From: Deltaproteobacteria bacterium
GTDB lineage: Bacteria > Myxococcota_A > UBA9160 > SMWR01
Direction: 5' to 3'
Assembly: GCA_019310965.1 (NCBI GenBank)
Contig: JAFDDG010000059.1
Span: 1-41,477 of the forward strand
Length of the DNA: 41,477 nucleotides
A program made the position numbers and the translations under genes. Positions 33,595 to 41,477 of the stretch are shown piece by piece. Below the pieces are notes generated by a model. It worked only from the letters and a program-made list of their open reading frames with translations. It was not told the origin of the DNA and ran no database searches. Each line of letters opens with the position of its first letter. Position 1 is the stretch's first letter.

Positions 33595-35160
33595 ATGAGT
33601 GCGGAGCGACGCAGGCAACTCGCGAGCTGGCTCACGACCCGCGACCCCGCCTGGCTCGATCTGGGACGCCTCGGCACGCTGGCCAGCCTGACGCTGGGCT
33701 GCGCACTCATCGTCGGCTGGCACTCGGTGTTCGTGCAATCGGCCCGACATCTCGACGCGTCGCCTCGCTTCAAGGCCACCCCGGGCTTCCAGGGGATGTA
33801 CACGGATCTGATCCAACCGTTCTTCTACTTCTATCACTACACGGGTTATTTCCCGATCTCCTGGCAAGGCGACCCGGAGACCCTGGTGGAGCGCGAGGAC
33901 ATCGCCCACGCGCTGCTCGAGCCGCGCCAGCTTCCGCGCCCGCTGCTCGTGAACGAGGTGTACACCGCCGTGCGCAAGGGGGACCTGGCACAGCTCTTCC
34001 TGCTCTACCCCGACTTCTGGGTGAGGGGAAAGGCCGCCCAGGCCACCGCGCGCACCTTCAACCGTTGGCTGGCACTGGCGGCATCGCTGTCTCTCTTCGT
34101 CTCCCTGAGTCTCTGCCACCGCAAGCTCTTCGGGGTGCTGCTGATTGGCGTGATGGGATCCCATCCTTTCCAGCTGATGCAGATCTACCGGGGCAGCGAG
34201 GTGTGGTCGTACCCGATCAACGCGGCCGCGTTGATGCTGGCGCTCTGCGCGCCGCTCGTCTTCCTGCGCGAGCCGAAGCGCTGGCATTTCGCCATCCCAC
34301 TGGTGGCGGGGATCTTCCTGGCCACCGCCCGCGAGGTTCGCACCGAGCCGGCGCTGCTGATCGCCTCCGTCGTCATCGCGTGCCTGTGGGCGCCGGGTAC
34401 GAGGCGGCGGCGCGCCGCTCTCCTCGCCGTTCTTGCCCTCAGCCTCACGGCGACGGCGCAGACCTGGTCAGCCTACTGGACCTCCAAGCTCGACGAGGCC
34501 GTCCGGGTGGTGGAAGCCGCGGGAGGCACGCCATTCAGGGGCAAATGGAACCAGCACCACTCGCTCTGGCACCCGATCTGGTTCGGGCTCGGCGATTTCG
34601 GCACCGACAAGGGCTACAAGCCCAACGACCACGCCGCCTACAAGTTCGCAATCCCGATTCTGAACGCGAAGTACGGCACGGCCTACAAATTTGGCGGGTA
34701 CCAATTCAAGAACAGGGACGAGACCGGGCTGCGCATCAAGCCGGAGACCTTGCCCGAATACCAGCTCGTATTGCGCGACAAGATCCTCGGTGACATTCGC
34801 ACAGCACCGGGCTGGTACCTGGGTATCCTGGCGAAACGATTCCAGCTCATCTTCGAGCGCGCCAATCCAGTACGCATCGCGTACGGGGCGAACTACCAGG
34901 AATTCCCCTTCTCGGCATGGATGACGTTGCCAATGCTGGCGCTGGTGTTCGCCCTGCGCCGCTGGGATCAGGTCAAGCTGCTGCTCTGGTACACGCCGAC
35001 CAGCCTGCCGGCCTTCCTGATCCACGCACGCGGCGGGTTTTTCAACCCGACTGCGTTCCACATGATGGCCTTCGTGCTGCTTGCGACCTGGCTGCTCTTG
35101 GCGGTAGCACGAGCGCTACCGATCCTGCGCGCCAGATTCGCTGCGGCGGCGAACACCTAG
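33595..35160 (+). CDS. multispan membrane protein of unknown function
   Basis: A protein of about 521 residues with roughly eight to nine hydrophobic helices, first at TLASLTLGCALIVGW, then a cluster (WLALAASLSLFVSLSL, LFGVLLIGVMG, INAAALMLALCAPLVFL, IPLVAGIFLATAREV, LIASVVIACLW) and two at the C-terminus. The soluble part between carries HHSLWHPIWFGLGDFG and NDHAAYKFAIPILNAKYG, unlike any family I can name. The topology recalls membrane glycosyltransferases (GT39/GT83-like), but no DD/DE acceptor motif is clear near the first loop. In-frame GTG 33574 and GTG 33583 are alternative starts; none has a clear ribosome site. Divergent from the cytochrome gene. Its last 45 nt overlap the 3' end of the repeat-protein gene. 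Confidence 0.75.
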   Translation: MSAERRRQLASWLTTRDPAWLDLGRLGTLASLTLGCALIVGWHSVFVQSARHLDASPRFKATPGFQGMYTDLIQPFFYFYHYTGYFPISWQGDPETLVEREDIAHALLEPRQLPRPLLVNEVYTAVRKGDLAQLFLLYPDFWVRGKAAQATARTFNRWLALAASLSLFVSLSLCHRKLFGVLLIGVMGSHPFQLMQIYRGSEVWSYPINAAALMLALCAPLVFLREPKRWHFAIPLVAGIFLATAREVRTEPALLIASVVIACLWAPGTRRRRAALLAVLALSLTATAQTWSAYWTSKLDEAVRVVEAAGGTPFRGKWNQHHSLWHPIWFGLGDFGTDKGYKPNDHAAYKFAIPILNAKYGTAYKFGGYQFKNRDETGLRIKPETLPEYQLVLRDKILGDIRTAPGWYLGILAKRFQLIFERANPVRIAYGANYQEFPFSAWMTLPMLALVFALRRWDQVKLLLWYTPTSLPAFLIHARGGFFNPTAFHMMAFVLLATWLLLAVARALPILRARFAAAANT

Positions 35161-36846
35161 ACCCAACAACCCAAGCAAGGTGGCGAGAGCCGCAGCGCCC
35201 GCGGGCATGATGCTGGGCACCGGAGTGGGCTCCGTGCACTCCGGCAGCGGTGCAACGACGCAGCCGAGCTCCGGGTTGCACACGTCGCAGGCCCCGGCGC
35301 CACAGGCTCCCGGAGCGCAGAGCGGGAAGGGTGAGCCCTGCACCAGACCGAGGCCGCTGATCTGCGCGCTCTGGCTCCAGCTCGCATCACCCCGAGAGAA
35401 GGCGTAGATCCGATTCGAGACCGAGGCCGCGAAATTGCCGTCGGCGCCGACCACCGCACCCTCAAACGTGCTGAGCTGCGACGACTGGTGCCACCCGCTG
35501 TCGGCCTGGTTCCAGGCGTAGACCCGATTCGACGCCACGGCGGCAAAGTTGCCGCCCGAAGCGACGACGCCCGAGAGACCGGTGATCTGTCCCGAGTCGT
35601 TCCAGCTGCCATCGGCCCCCGCGAACGCCCACACGCGGTTGCCGAGCTGCGCGGCGAAGTTGCCCTCCGAGGCGAACACGCCGACGAGAGTGTTGAGCTG
35701 CGCCGACTGCGCCTAACTCGGCGCCGCCGGCCGCCAGGTGTAGACACGGTTGCTCGTGACGCCGGCGAAATTTCCGCCCCCCGAGAGCAGGGTGGTGAGC
35801 CCGCTGAGACTGCCGGAATCCGTCCAGCTGCTGCTGGCGCGGTTCCAGGCCCATGCGTTGCTGCCGCTGCGCGCGCCGTAGTTGCCTTCGGAGCCCTGCA
35901 CCTCGAGGAGCCCGCTGATCTGCGGAGACTCGCTCCACCCCGATGTCTCGGCGTTCCAGGTCCAGACCCGGCTGCTCGTCGCCGTGGCAAAGTTGCCTCC
36001 GGAACCCAGCAGCGCGCCGCCACCCGAGATGGTCGGCGAAGCGTGGAAGCTGTCGCTCTCGCCGCGCCAGGCGACGACGGTCGAACCCGCCATCACGGCA
36101 AAGTTGCCAGCGGATGCGGCCAGGTCACTGATCGTGCCCACTGCGCCAGAGGTCGACCACGCACCCGTGATCCAGCTCCAGGTCCACAGCTGAGTCGCGT
36201 TGCGCGCCCCAAAGCTGCCAGCCGACCCGGTCATCTGCTGCACCGGCGAGATGGAAGGCGACTCCACCCAGCTCGAGTCGAGACGATCCCACGCCCACAC
36301 CCGGGTTCCGAGCACGCCAGCAAAATTGCCACCAGACGCAACGACGCCAGTCAGGCCGCTGAGGAGCGGCGACGAAGTCCAGACGCCGGTCGTGCGATTC
36401 CAGGTCCAGATCCGGTCGGCCAGCTGCACGGCAAAGTTGCCTCCGCTGCCGAACACGTCGACGACCACACTCAGGGTTGGAGATGCGAGCCAGCTGGCAT
36501 CGGCCTGGTTCCACACCCAGACCTCGCTGCCGACCTGCGCCGCGAAGTTGCCGTCCGAGCCGACCACGCCGGTGAGACCGGTCTGCTGCGGAGACTGGGT
36601 CCAGGCACCGGTCTGGCGCCGGAAGGTCCAGACCCGGTTCGAGAGCTGCGCCGCACAGTTGCCGCCGGAGGGCGTCACGCTCGGCGTCGAGGGCAGCGAG
36701 CCGGTGGCGACGAAGCTGCCGTCCGCGTCGTCCCACGCCCAGGCGCGATTCGTGCTGGCCGAGCAGAAGTCGAGGGCCGTGGCGCCGGGCACCAGGCAGA
36801 AGAGGGAGGCCAGGACAGCCAGAAGCCCACGAGCGAAGCGGCGCAT
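35116..36846 (-). pseudogene. secreted 37-residue-repeat protein with C-terminal sorting signal, interrupted by TAG
   Basis: A signal peptide (RRFARGLLAVLASLFCL) is followed by about 13 tandem repeats of 37 residues with the pattern NRVWxWxxxxxxW...LxGVxxxxGNFAAQ. Such short Trp/GNF repeats would fit a beta-propeller or beta-solenoid surface protein. The frame is unbroken from 36846 to the end at 35116, except for TAG at 35713-35715 in repeat 10, exactly at repeat position 15, which is Trp (10 copies) or Phe (2) elsewhere. A TGG to TAG change explains it. The downstream part lacks a signal peptide and ribosome site, so it is no separate gene. The C-terminus has a Cys-rich stretch (CGAGACDVCNPELGC) and then VPSIMPAGAA, a hydrophobic helix and RRRSES, like a CTERM-type sorting signal. 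The truncated product of 377 residues would lose the anchor. Confidence 0.8.
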
Positions 36847-36954
36847 GCTCCGTGCATCGGCTTGGCGCCGAACTCGCTCAAGCCCGAAATGCGGCGCGGC
36901 GGCGGGGCCGTTGCTGCAAGCCTGCGGGCGAGTTGCCGGTTGCCGAGAAGGGGC

Positions 36955-37371
36955 TCAGGCGCTGAGGAAGTCCTGGATCCAGCCCAGCATCACGTCGTAC
37001 ATGGCCTCGATGGCCGCGCGAGCCTCCTCTTCCGTGGCTCCATCCGGCTCGAACTCGCAGCTCCAATCGAGGCGGCCCTTCCCGCCGTCGTCCGAGACCT
37101 GCATCGTCGCTCGGTAGCCCGTCACCGGAAACGGTATGCCGACGGGGATCACGTAGGTGAGCGAGCGGGCGTCGGCGTCGACGCTCTCCAGCGTCTCGCG
37201 GACCTTGCCATCCGGGCCCTGCAGGATGCGCGTCATACCCGGGCCGGAGCCTTCGACCTCTGCCCCCGCGCCGCCACCGGGCAACCAGCCGACGTTCCCG
37301 AAATCCTCGACGCACTTCCACAGCGCAGCGGGGGTCGCGTCCAGGGTCTTCGTCACCTTCGCCTGTGCCAC
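36955..37371 (-). CDS. SRPBCC-family (START/polyketide-cyclase-like) protein
   Basis: A 138-residue helix-grip protein. The start is GTG 37371 with AGGAGG about 7 nt upstream, giving MAQAKVTKTLDATPAALW; ATGs further up have no ribosome site. WKCVEDFGNVGWLPG is the first helix region and RLDWSCEFEP a core strand, ending in the long C-terminal helix AIEAMYDVMLGWIQDFL. Such proteins bind hydrophobic ligands in a cavity; the subgroup (MxaD/coenzyme Q-binding-like) has varied roles. It lies between the repeat-protein gene and the TetR gene, 78 nt from the latter's stop, and could be read from the TetR promoter. Confidence 0.87.
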   Translation of the reverse strand: MAQAKVTKTLDATPAALWKCVEDFGNVGWLPGGGAGAEVEGSGPGMTRILQGPDGKVRETLESVDADARSLTYVIPVGIPFPVTGYRATMQVSDDGGKGRLDWSCEFEPDGATEEEARAAIEAMYDVMLGWIQDFLSA

Positions 37372-37449
37372 GGGGGATCCTCCTGTCTCGGACATTGTCG
37401 AGAGCGGGAGCATGCCACGCCCGGCTTCGCACCGGAAGCGCGGCGAGGC

Positions 37450-38100
37450 TCAGGCAGCCGTGCGGCCCTCGTCGGCGACGCCGGGCTTGCACAGCAGCCG
37501 CTGCAACTGGAGCAGCGTCACCTCGGCAAGGCGCCCGGCATCCTCCTGCTCGAGCCTGTCGGTGTAGCGCGCGAGCTGCACCTGCATGACCGCGATCCCG
37601 GTCATCGCCATCAGCTCCGGGTCGCCGTCATAGAAGAGTCCCCCGGCTTGACCGTCGCGCAGCAGCTGCGCCATGCCATTGATGCCGCGGACCCAGCTTT
37701 CACGGGCCCCTTCTTCGTCGGGTTCCAGACCCCACATGCGCCCCTGACGCAGGTGGATGCGCAGGAAGTCGGGGTGCTGCACCAGAAAATCGACGTACGC
37801 CGCCACGCCGGCGGCCAGCTTGCCGAGCGGGTCGCCCACCGCTTCATGGGCGGCACTCACCGTCTCCGCGAAGTCGATGCCGCGAATGCGCTCGATCTCG
37901 GCGTAGAGCTCGACCTTGCCCGGGAAGGTCGCGTAGAGCGTCTTCAACGAAATGCCGGCCTCGGATGCGATCTCCTGCATCGTGGCCGCCTCGAAGCCCT
38001 TGAGGGCGAAGACATGCTCGGCCGACTCGAAGACCAGCGTGTGATACATGCGCTCCCGGGCGGCATCGAGGCGCGATCTGGCGGGCGGGTTCTTGGGCAA
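37450..38100 (-). CDS. TetR/AcrR-family transcriptional regulator
   Basis: A 216-residue repressor-type protein. The HTH lies at about 40-69: TMQEIASEAGISLKTLYATF followed by PGKVELY. The C-terminal domain is helical and ligand-binding, with no recognisable effector. The start is TTG 38100 with AAGGAG 8 nt upstream; no ATG is near. It is divergent from the WS/DGAT-acyl-CoA ligase operon, so it probably controls that operon from the AT-rich gap, with an acyl-CoA or fatty acid as a natural candidate ligand (inference). Confidence 0.92.
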   Translation of the reverse strand: MPKNPPARSRLDAARERMYHTLVFESAEHVFALKGFEAATMQEIASEAGISLKTLYATFPGKVELYAEIERIRGIDFAETVSAAHEAVGDPLGKLAAGVAAYVDFLVQHPDFLRIHLRQGRMWGLEPDEEGARESWVRGINGMAQLLRDGQAGGLFYDGDPELMAMTGIAVMQVQLARYTDRLEQEDAGRLAEVTLLQLQRLLCKPGVADEGRTAA

Positions 38101-38137
38101 GGAAGGTTCTCCTTTTCGCTCAAGTAGATTTTTCCAA

Positions 38138-38175
38138 AAAAAGACGAGTTACTCAAGGGCAACTCGATTCTTTTT
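38138..38175. promoter_or_regulatory. long inverted repeat in the TetR leader, operator or attenuator
   Basis: Arm 38138-38150 pairs with 38161-38175 over 13 bp with a 2-nt bulge (38167-38168) and a 10-nt loop. The inner part is CGAGTT...AACTCG; outer parts are A and T tracts, and GAGTTACTC (38146-38154) is itself a palindrome. On the minus strand it is a stem followed by TCTTTTTTT, like an intrinsic terminator, but no gene ends here. It sits 38 nt upstream of the TetR start. It may be a TetR operator or an attenuator. The surrounding 38110-38340 is strikingly AT-rich. Confidence 0.5.
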
Positions 38176-38281
38176 CACACCGCCTCTCCGCTCCCATCCA
38201 GAAGTGCGCCAATTGCTGCACAATGCACAAAAATCGCAATAAGTACCTCAATAACAGTGTATTTTTTCTGAGAATTGGGAG

Positions 38282-38309
38282 TTGACAGGACAACAACGAT
38301 CGATAGAAT
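38282..38309 (+). promoter_or_regulatory. strong sigma70-type promoter for the WS/DGAT operon
   Basis: A perfect TTGACA (38282-38287), a 16-nt spacer and TAGAAT (38304-38309, 5 of 6) lie 34 nt before ATG 38344. Transcription would start near 38316. This is the best promoter match in the window. Confidence 0.65.
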
Positions 38310-38343
38310 ACAGAAAAATTCCGATTTTCCATCTGGGACGACC

Positions 38344-39744
38344 ATGCGCCGAATGACGGGCTGCGACGCCACCTTCATCTACGATGACCGGCCGGACGAG
38401 CCGCAGCACACGCTGAAGGTGGCCATCCTGGGCGCCGAGGCGAGTGCCCACTTCAGCCTCGAGGGCATGCGAAGCTGGGTCGCCGCACGACTGCCGGCGC
38501 TGCCGCCGCTGCGCTGGCAGGCGCTGCGCGTGCCCTTCGACCTGCACCACCCGGTCTGGGCCGACGCCCCGCAGCTCGACCTCAGCTACCACCTCAAGCA
38601 TGCCGCGATCCCCGCGCCGGGCGGTCGCCGGGAGCTGTGTGACGCCATCTCCGAGCTGGCCGGCGCACAGCTCGACCCGGATCGCCCCCTCTGGCAACTC
38701 TGGCTCTTCGAGGGATACGAAGAGGACCGGGTGGTGGCCGTGCTGAAGCTGAGCCACGCGCTCGGCGATGGCGCCGCGAGCCGGCGGCTGCTCGAGATCC
38801 TGTTCTCGGAAGATGTGCCGGAGCCGCTGGCTGCTGCGCCGGCTCCGCTTCCTTCGCGCTGGGCGTTGCTGCGCAACGCGCTGCTCGACCGTCTGCGTGA
38901 GCCCTTCGTCGATGCGCCGCGCATGTGGGCCGTGCTCCGCCGCGTCCGTGCACGACTGGCCGCCGCGCGACGCGAGGGCGAGCTCCCGAGCGCACTGCCG
39001 AACATCTTCGACTCGCCGACGACGCCCTTCGCGGGCCCGCTCGGCAAACGCCGCGCCTTCTACTTCACCACCCTCTCGCTCAGCGCGGCCAAGCAGGCCC
39101 GGCGCAGCCTCGAGTGCACCCTCAACGACGTGGTGCTCGGCGCGGCAGCCGGGGCGATGCGCCGCTACCTGCTCCAGCGCGGCGCGCTGCCCGGGCTCCC
39201 GACGGTGGCGATCATGCCGGCCTCGACCCGCGAGCCCGGCTGCACCGGCTGGGACAACCAGTTCACGGTGCGCGGCATCGAGTTCCCCACGCACGAGAGC
39301 GATCCCATCGAGCGGGTTCGGAGCGTGGCGCGGTCCACGCGCAACGCGAAGCGAGATCTGGCGCTGCGCGGCGGCTCGAACCTGGAGGACTGGCTGCGCT
39401 GCCTGCCGCCCTTCCTGCCCAAGGCCATCAGCCGCCTGATGCGCGCGCTGATTCAGGTTTTGCCGAAGCCGCCGGGCTGCATCTGCGTCTCGAACGTGCC
39501 CGGGCCGCAGACGACGTTGATGGCTCCGGGCGGCCCCGTCGAGCGCCTCATCTCCGTCGGCCACATGAAGTACGCCGCTGGACTCAATCTCACCGTCTGG
39601 AGCTACGGCGACCAGCTCAACGTGGGCCTCTACTCGGATGCGGAGGCGGCGCCGGATCTGTGGCGCATGGCCGAGTGCGTGAACGAGGCATTCGAAGAGC
39701 TGTGCAAAGCGGCGGCACGTGAAGACACACGCATTGCGGCCTGA
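38344..39744 (+). CDS. wax ester synthase/diacylglycerol acyltransferase (WS/DGAT) family protein
   Basis: A 466-residue acyltransferase that would join acyl-CoA to a fatty alcohol or diacylglycerol to make storage lipid. The active-site motif, normally HHxxxDG, is SHALGDG (137-143): the catalytic second His (H138) and D142 remain, but the first His is Ser. PLWQLWLFEG (115-124) is the conserved PLW block. NDVVLGAAAGAMR, and SNVPGP near the end, are typical. ATG 38344 has only a weak ribosome site; ATG 38353 is an alternative. The acyl-CoA synthetase gene starts 10 nt later, so acyl activation and esterification form one operon, divergent from TetR. Confidence 0.9.
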   Translation: MRRMTGCDATFIYDDRPDEPQHTLKVAILGAEASAHFSLEGMRSWVAARLPALPPLRWQALRVPFDLHHPVWADAPQLDLSYHLKHAAIPAPGGRRELCDAISELAGAQLDPDRPLWQLWLFEGYEEDRVVAVLKLSHALGDGAASRRLLEILFSEDVPEPLAAAPAPLPSRWALLRNALLDRLREPFVDAPRMWAVLRRVRARLAAARREGELPSALPNIFDSPTTPFAGPLGKRRAFYFTTLSLSAAKQARRSLECTLNDVVLGAAAGAMRRYLLQRGALPGLPTVAIMPASTREPGCTGWDNQFTVRGIEFPTHESDPIERVRSVARSTRNAKRDLALRGGSNLEDWLRCLPPFLPKAISRLMRALIQVLPKPPGCICVSNVPGPQTTLMAPGGPVERLISVGHMKYAAGLNLTVWSYGDQLNVGLYSDAEAAPDLWRMAECVNEAFEELCKAAAREDTRIAA

Positions 39745-39754
39745 AGGAAGAACG

Positions 39755-41477
39755 ATGAGTCTCCAACGACTGCGAACCCTGGGACGCTCGCTGCGCTGGC
39801 TGCCCGGAGTGCTCGCCGCGGGCCCCAACAGCAAGCGAACGACCGCAGACCTGATCGAGAAGCGCGCAGCGCGTCAGCCCGACGACGTCTTCCTGCGCTT
39901 CGAGGGGCGTGACGTCAGCTACGCCGATTACAACGCAGCGTGCAATCGCGTTGCGCACTGGGGGCTGGCGAAGGGCCTGGGCAAGGGCGACGTCGTCGCC
40001 TTGCTGATGGAGAATCGGCCGGAGTACCTCCAAGTCTGGGGCGGCCTGGCGAAGGCCGGCGCAACCACGGCCCTGCTCAACACGAGCCTCTCCGGTCAGG
40101 CACTGGCTCACGTGCTACGGGCGTCCGAGTGTCGCGCGCTCGTGATCGGCCGCGAATGCCTCGACGCGTGGCAGAGCCTCGGCATCGAGCGCCCCACGGA
40201 TCTCCCCGTCTACGTGGTCGACGACTCCGACGTCGGCACGGCGCTGCCGCCGGCCACCAAGAGCTTCGACCAGGAAGTCTCTGGCTACAGCCCTCACGAT
40301 CCGCCGCGTGCAGTGCGCAGCGCCCTGCGCGGCGCCGACGCGCTCTTCTACATCTACACGTCGGGCACGACGGGGCTGCCGAAGGCGGCGCGCTTCAGTC
40401 ACGCGCGCTTCATGGGCGGTGGCACCTTCTCTCTGCTCAACGGCTTCGGCCGCGACGACGTGCTGTATTGCCCGTTGCCGCTCTACCACACCGTCGGCGG
40501 CGTGATGTGCGTAAACGCCGTGCTGCGTTCCGGCGCGACACTGGCGCTGCGACGACGCTTCAGTGCGAAGGCATTCTGGCGCGACATCTGCGAAACCGGC
40601 GCCACGACGTTCCAGTACATCGGAGAAATCTGCCGCTACCTGCTGGCGCAGCCCGAGAGTGAATGGGATCGCGGCCACCAGGTGCGCTTCTGCGTCGGCA
40701 ACGGACTGCGTCCCGACGTGTGGAGCGCTTTTCAGGAGCGTTTCGCCATCCCGCGCATCTCCGAGTTCTACGGCGCCACCGAATCGAACGTGGCGATGCT
40801 GAACCTCGACAACCGCACGGGCTCGATCGGCAAGCCCATGCCCGGCACGAAAGTCGCGCTGGTGCGCTGGGACGTGGAGAACGACGCGCATGTGCACGAT
40901 GGCGACGGCAAGCTCGTGCCCTGCTCCGACGACGAGCCCGGCGAGCTGCTCGGCCGCATCAGCGAAGGCCCCACCGCGGCGGGCCGCTTCGAGGGCTACA
41001 CCTCGAGGCGCGACTCGGAGAAGAAGATCCTGCGCGACGTCTTCGAGCCCGGCGACGCCTGGTTCCGCAGCGGCGACCTGCTGCGCCGCGACAAGGCGGG
41101 CTTCTACTACTTCGTCGACCGGTTGGGCGACACCTTCCGCTGGAAAGGCGAGAACGTCTCCTCCCAGGAAGTCGCGCAGGTGGTCGACGCATTCCCCGGC
41201 GTCGAACTCTCGGCGGTCTACGGCGTCGAGGTGCCCGGCGCCGACGGGCGTGCCGGCATGGCCGGGTTGGTGCTGGAGCCGGGCGCGAGCTTCGACGCCC
41301 AGGCTTTCTGCAGGCACGCAACGACGGCATTGCCCGCCTACGCGCGGCCCGCCTTCGTCCGCTTGCTCCCGCAGGCGGAGCTCACCGGCACCTTCAAGGT
41401 GCGCAAAGTCGAACTCCAGCAGCAGGGCTTCGACCCAGCCGCCACAGACGACGCGCTCTTCGTCCGCGATGAAACGG
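39755..41477 (+). CDS. FATP-type (very) long-chain acyl-CoA synthetase, cut by the window end
   Basis: The 574 codons in the window encode an AMP-binding enzyme with no stop before the edge; the last residues are near the expected end of an about 600-residue FATP-like protein. ATG 39755 has GAAGGA upstream. The P-loop is YTSGTTGLPK (201-210), the A5 region FYGATES (338-344), and the FATP-type C-terminal hinge FRWKGENVSSQEVAQ. These fit the ACSVL/FATP group that activates long-chain, very-long-chain or sterol-side-chain acids as they enter the cell. The fragment after GTFKVRKVELQQQGFD includes the catalytic-Lys region. It probably supplies acyl-CoA to the WS/DGAT just upstream. Confidence 0.93.
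   Translation, partial: MSLQRLRTLGRSLRWLPGVLAAGPNSKRTTADLIEKRAARQPDDVFLRFEGRDVSYADYNAACNRVAHWGLAKGLGKGDVVALLMENRPEYLQVWGGLAKAGATTALLNTSLSGQALAHVLRASECRALVIGRECLDAWQSLGIERPTDLPVYVVDDSDVGTALPPATKSFDQEVSGYSPHDPPRAVRSALRGADALFYIYTSGTTGLPKAARFSHARFMGGGTFSLLNGFGRDDVLYCPLPLYHTVGGVMCVNAVLRSGATLALRRRFSAKAFWRDICETGATTFQYIGEICRYLLAQPESEWDRGHQVRFCVGNGLRPDVWSAFQERFAIPRISEFYGATESNVAMLNLDNRTGSIGKPMPGTKVALVRWDVENDAHVHDGDGKLVPCSDDEPGELLGRISEGPTAAGRFEGYTSRRDSEKKILRDVFEPGDAWFRSGDLLRRDKAGFYYFVDRLGDTFRWKGENVSSQEVAQVVDAFPGVELSAVYGVEVPGADGRAGMAGLVLEPGASFDAQAFCRHATTALPAYARPAFVRLLPQAELTGTFKVRKVELQQQGFDPAATDDALFVRDET

Noticed and set aside
31710..34793. 1027-codon plus-strand frame across the cytochrome and membrane-protein genes
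   Set aside because: It runs antisense to eight CxxCH motifs and out of frame with the membrane helices; composition is shadow-like.
35713..35715. TAG as a recoded sense codon
   Set aside because: Other genes here (for example the SDR ending at 3671) end normally in TAG, so general recoding is not supported; a single nonsense change is simpler.
35116..36846. CRISPR or DNA-level tandem repeat array
   Set aside because: The repeat is at protein level with 111-nt periodicity and diverged codons; there are no identical direct repeats with unique spacers.
35488..38127. 879-codon plus-strand frame opposite the repeat, SRPBCC and TetR genes
   Set aside because: It is antisense to three genes with clear domains; the long opening follows from the high GC content.
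1..41477. prophage, insertion sequence or defence island
   Set aside because: No transposase, integrase, phage structural gene, terminal inverted repeats or defence domain was recognised anywhere in the window.

Overview
The window is uniformly GC-rich and densely coded on both strands. It holds about 28 protein genes, three of them broken, and no rRNA, tRNA or CRISPR. Several predicted products are Gram-negative in type: two lipobox lipoproteins (FKBP, one DUF3604 protein), a periplasmic octaheme cytochrome and an RND exporter. The enzyme set (LLM flavin oxidoreductases, classical SDRs, sulfotransferase plus MMPL transporter, WS/DGAT plus FATP-type acyl-CoA ligase) resembles the lipid toolkit of mycobacteria. 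My inference is an aerobic deltaproteobacterial-type lineage (Myxococcota or Binatota-like). No marker gene is present to prove this.

Layout. 217-2143 (-): two tandem secreted PilJ-like sensor proteins, the distal one frameshifted by an exact 14-bp duplication. 2236-5073: a MarR regulator divergent from an SDR-aldehyde dehydrogenase operon, with facing promoters. 5081-9414 (-): an LLM oxidoreductase, then a coupled membrane/periplasm operon (DUF4870, alkylsulfatase-like metallo-hydrolase, MscS channel). 9658-11721: an APH-like kinase converging on a second LLM enzyme. 11750-16013: two divergent DUF3604 exported proteins. 16164-21233 (-): SDR, NAD-dependent epimerase, VOC protein, epoxide hydrolase and MFS transporter. 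21725-27344: GST-like protein, FKBP lipoprotein, SDR, a paralogue of the first LLM enzyme, another SDR and a GPH-type transporter. 27351-31095 (-): sulfotransferase plus MMPL/RND exporter, a candidate sulfated-lipid making and exporting unit. 31208-36846: an octaheme cytochrome-HEAT-TPR gene with a frameshift, an uncharacterised multispan membrane protein, and a 13-copy 37-residue repeat protein broken by a TAG at a conserved Trp. 36955-41477: SRPBCC protein, a TetR regulator divergent from a WS/DGAT-acyl-CoA synthetase operon across an AT-rich regulatory island with a 13-bp-stem hairpin. The synthetase runs off the window end.

How it fits together. Most enzymes suit uptake, activation, oxidation and storage of hydrophobic substrates: epoxide hydrolase, SDRs, ALDH, LLM enzymes, acyl-CoA ligase and wax ester/TAG synthase, with local MarR and TetR control. 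Three independent lesions of different type (tandem duplication, out-of-frame indel, nonsense) hit exported accessory proteins, not the metabolic genes. The aldehyde dehydrogenase also appears to lack an N-terminal segment in frame.
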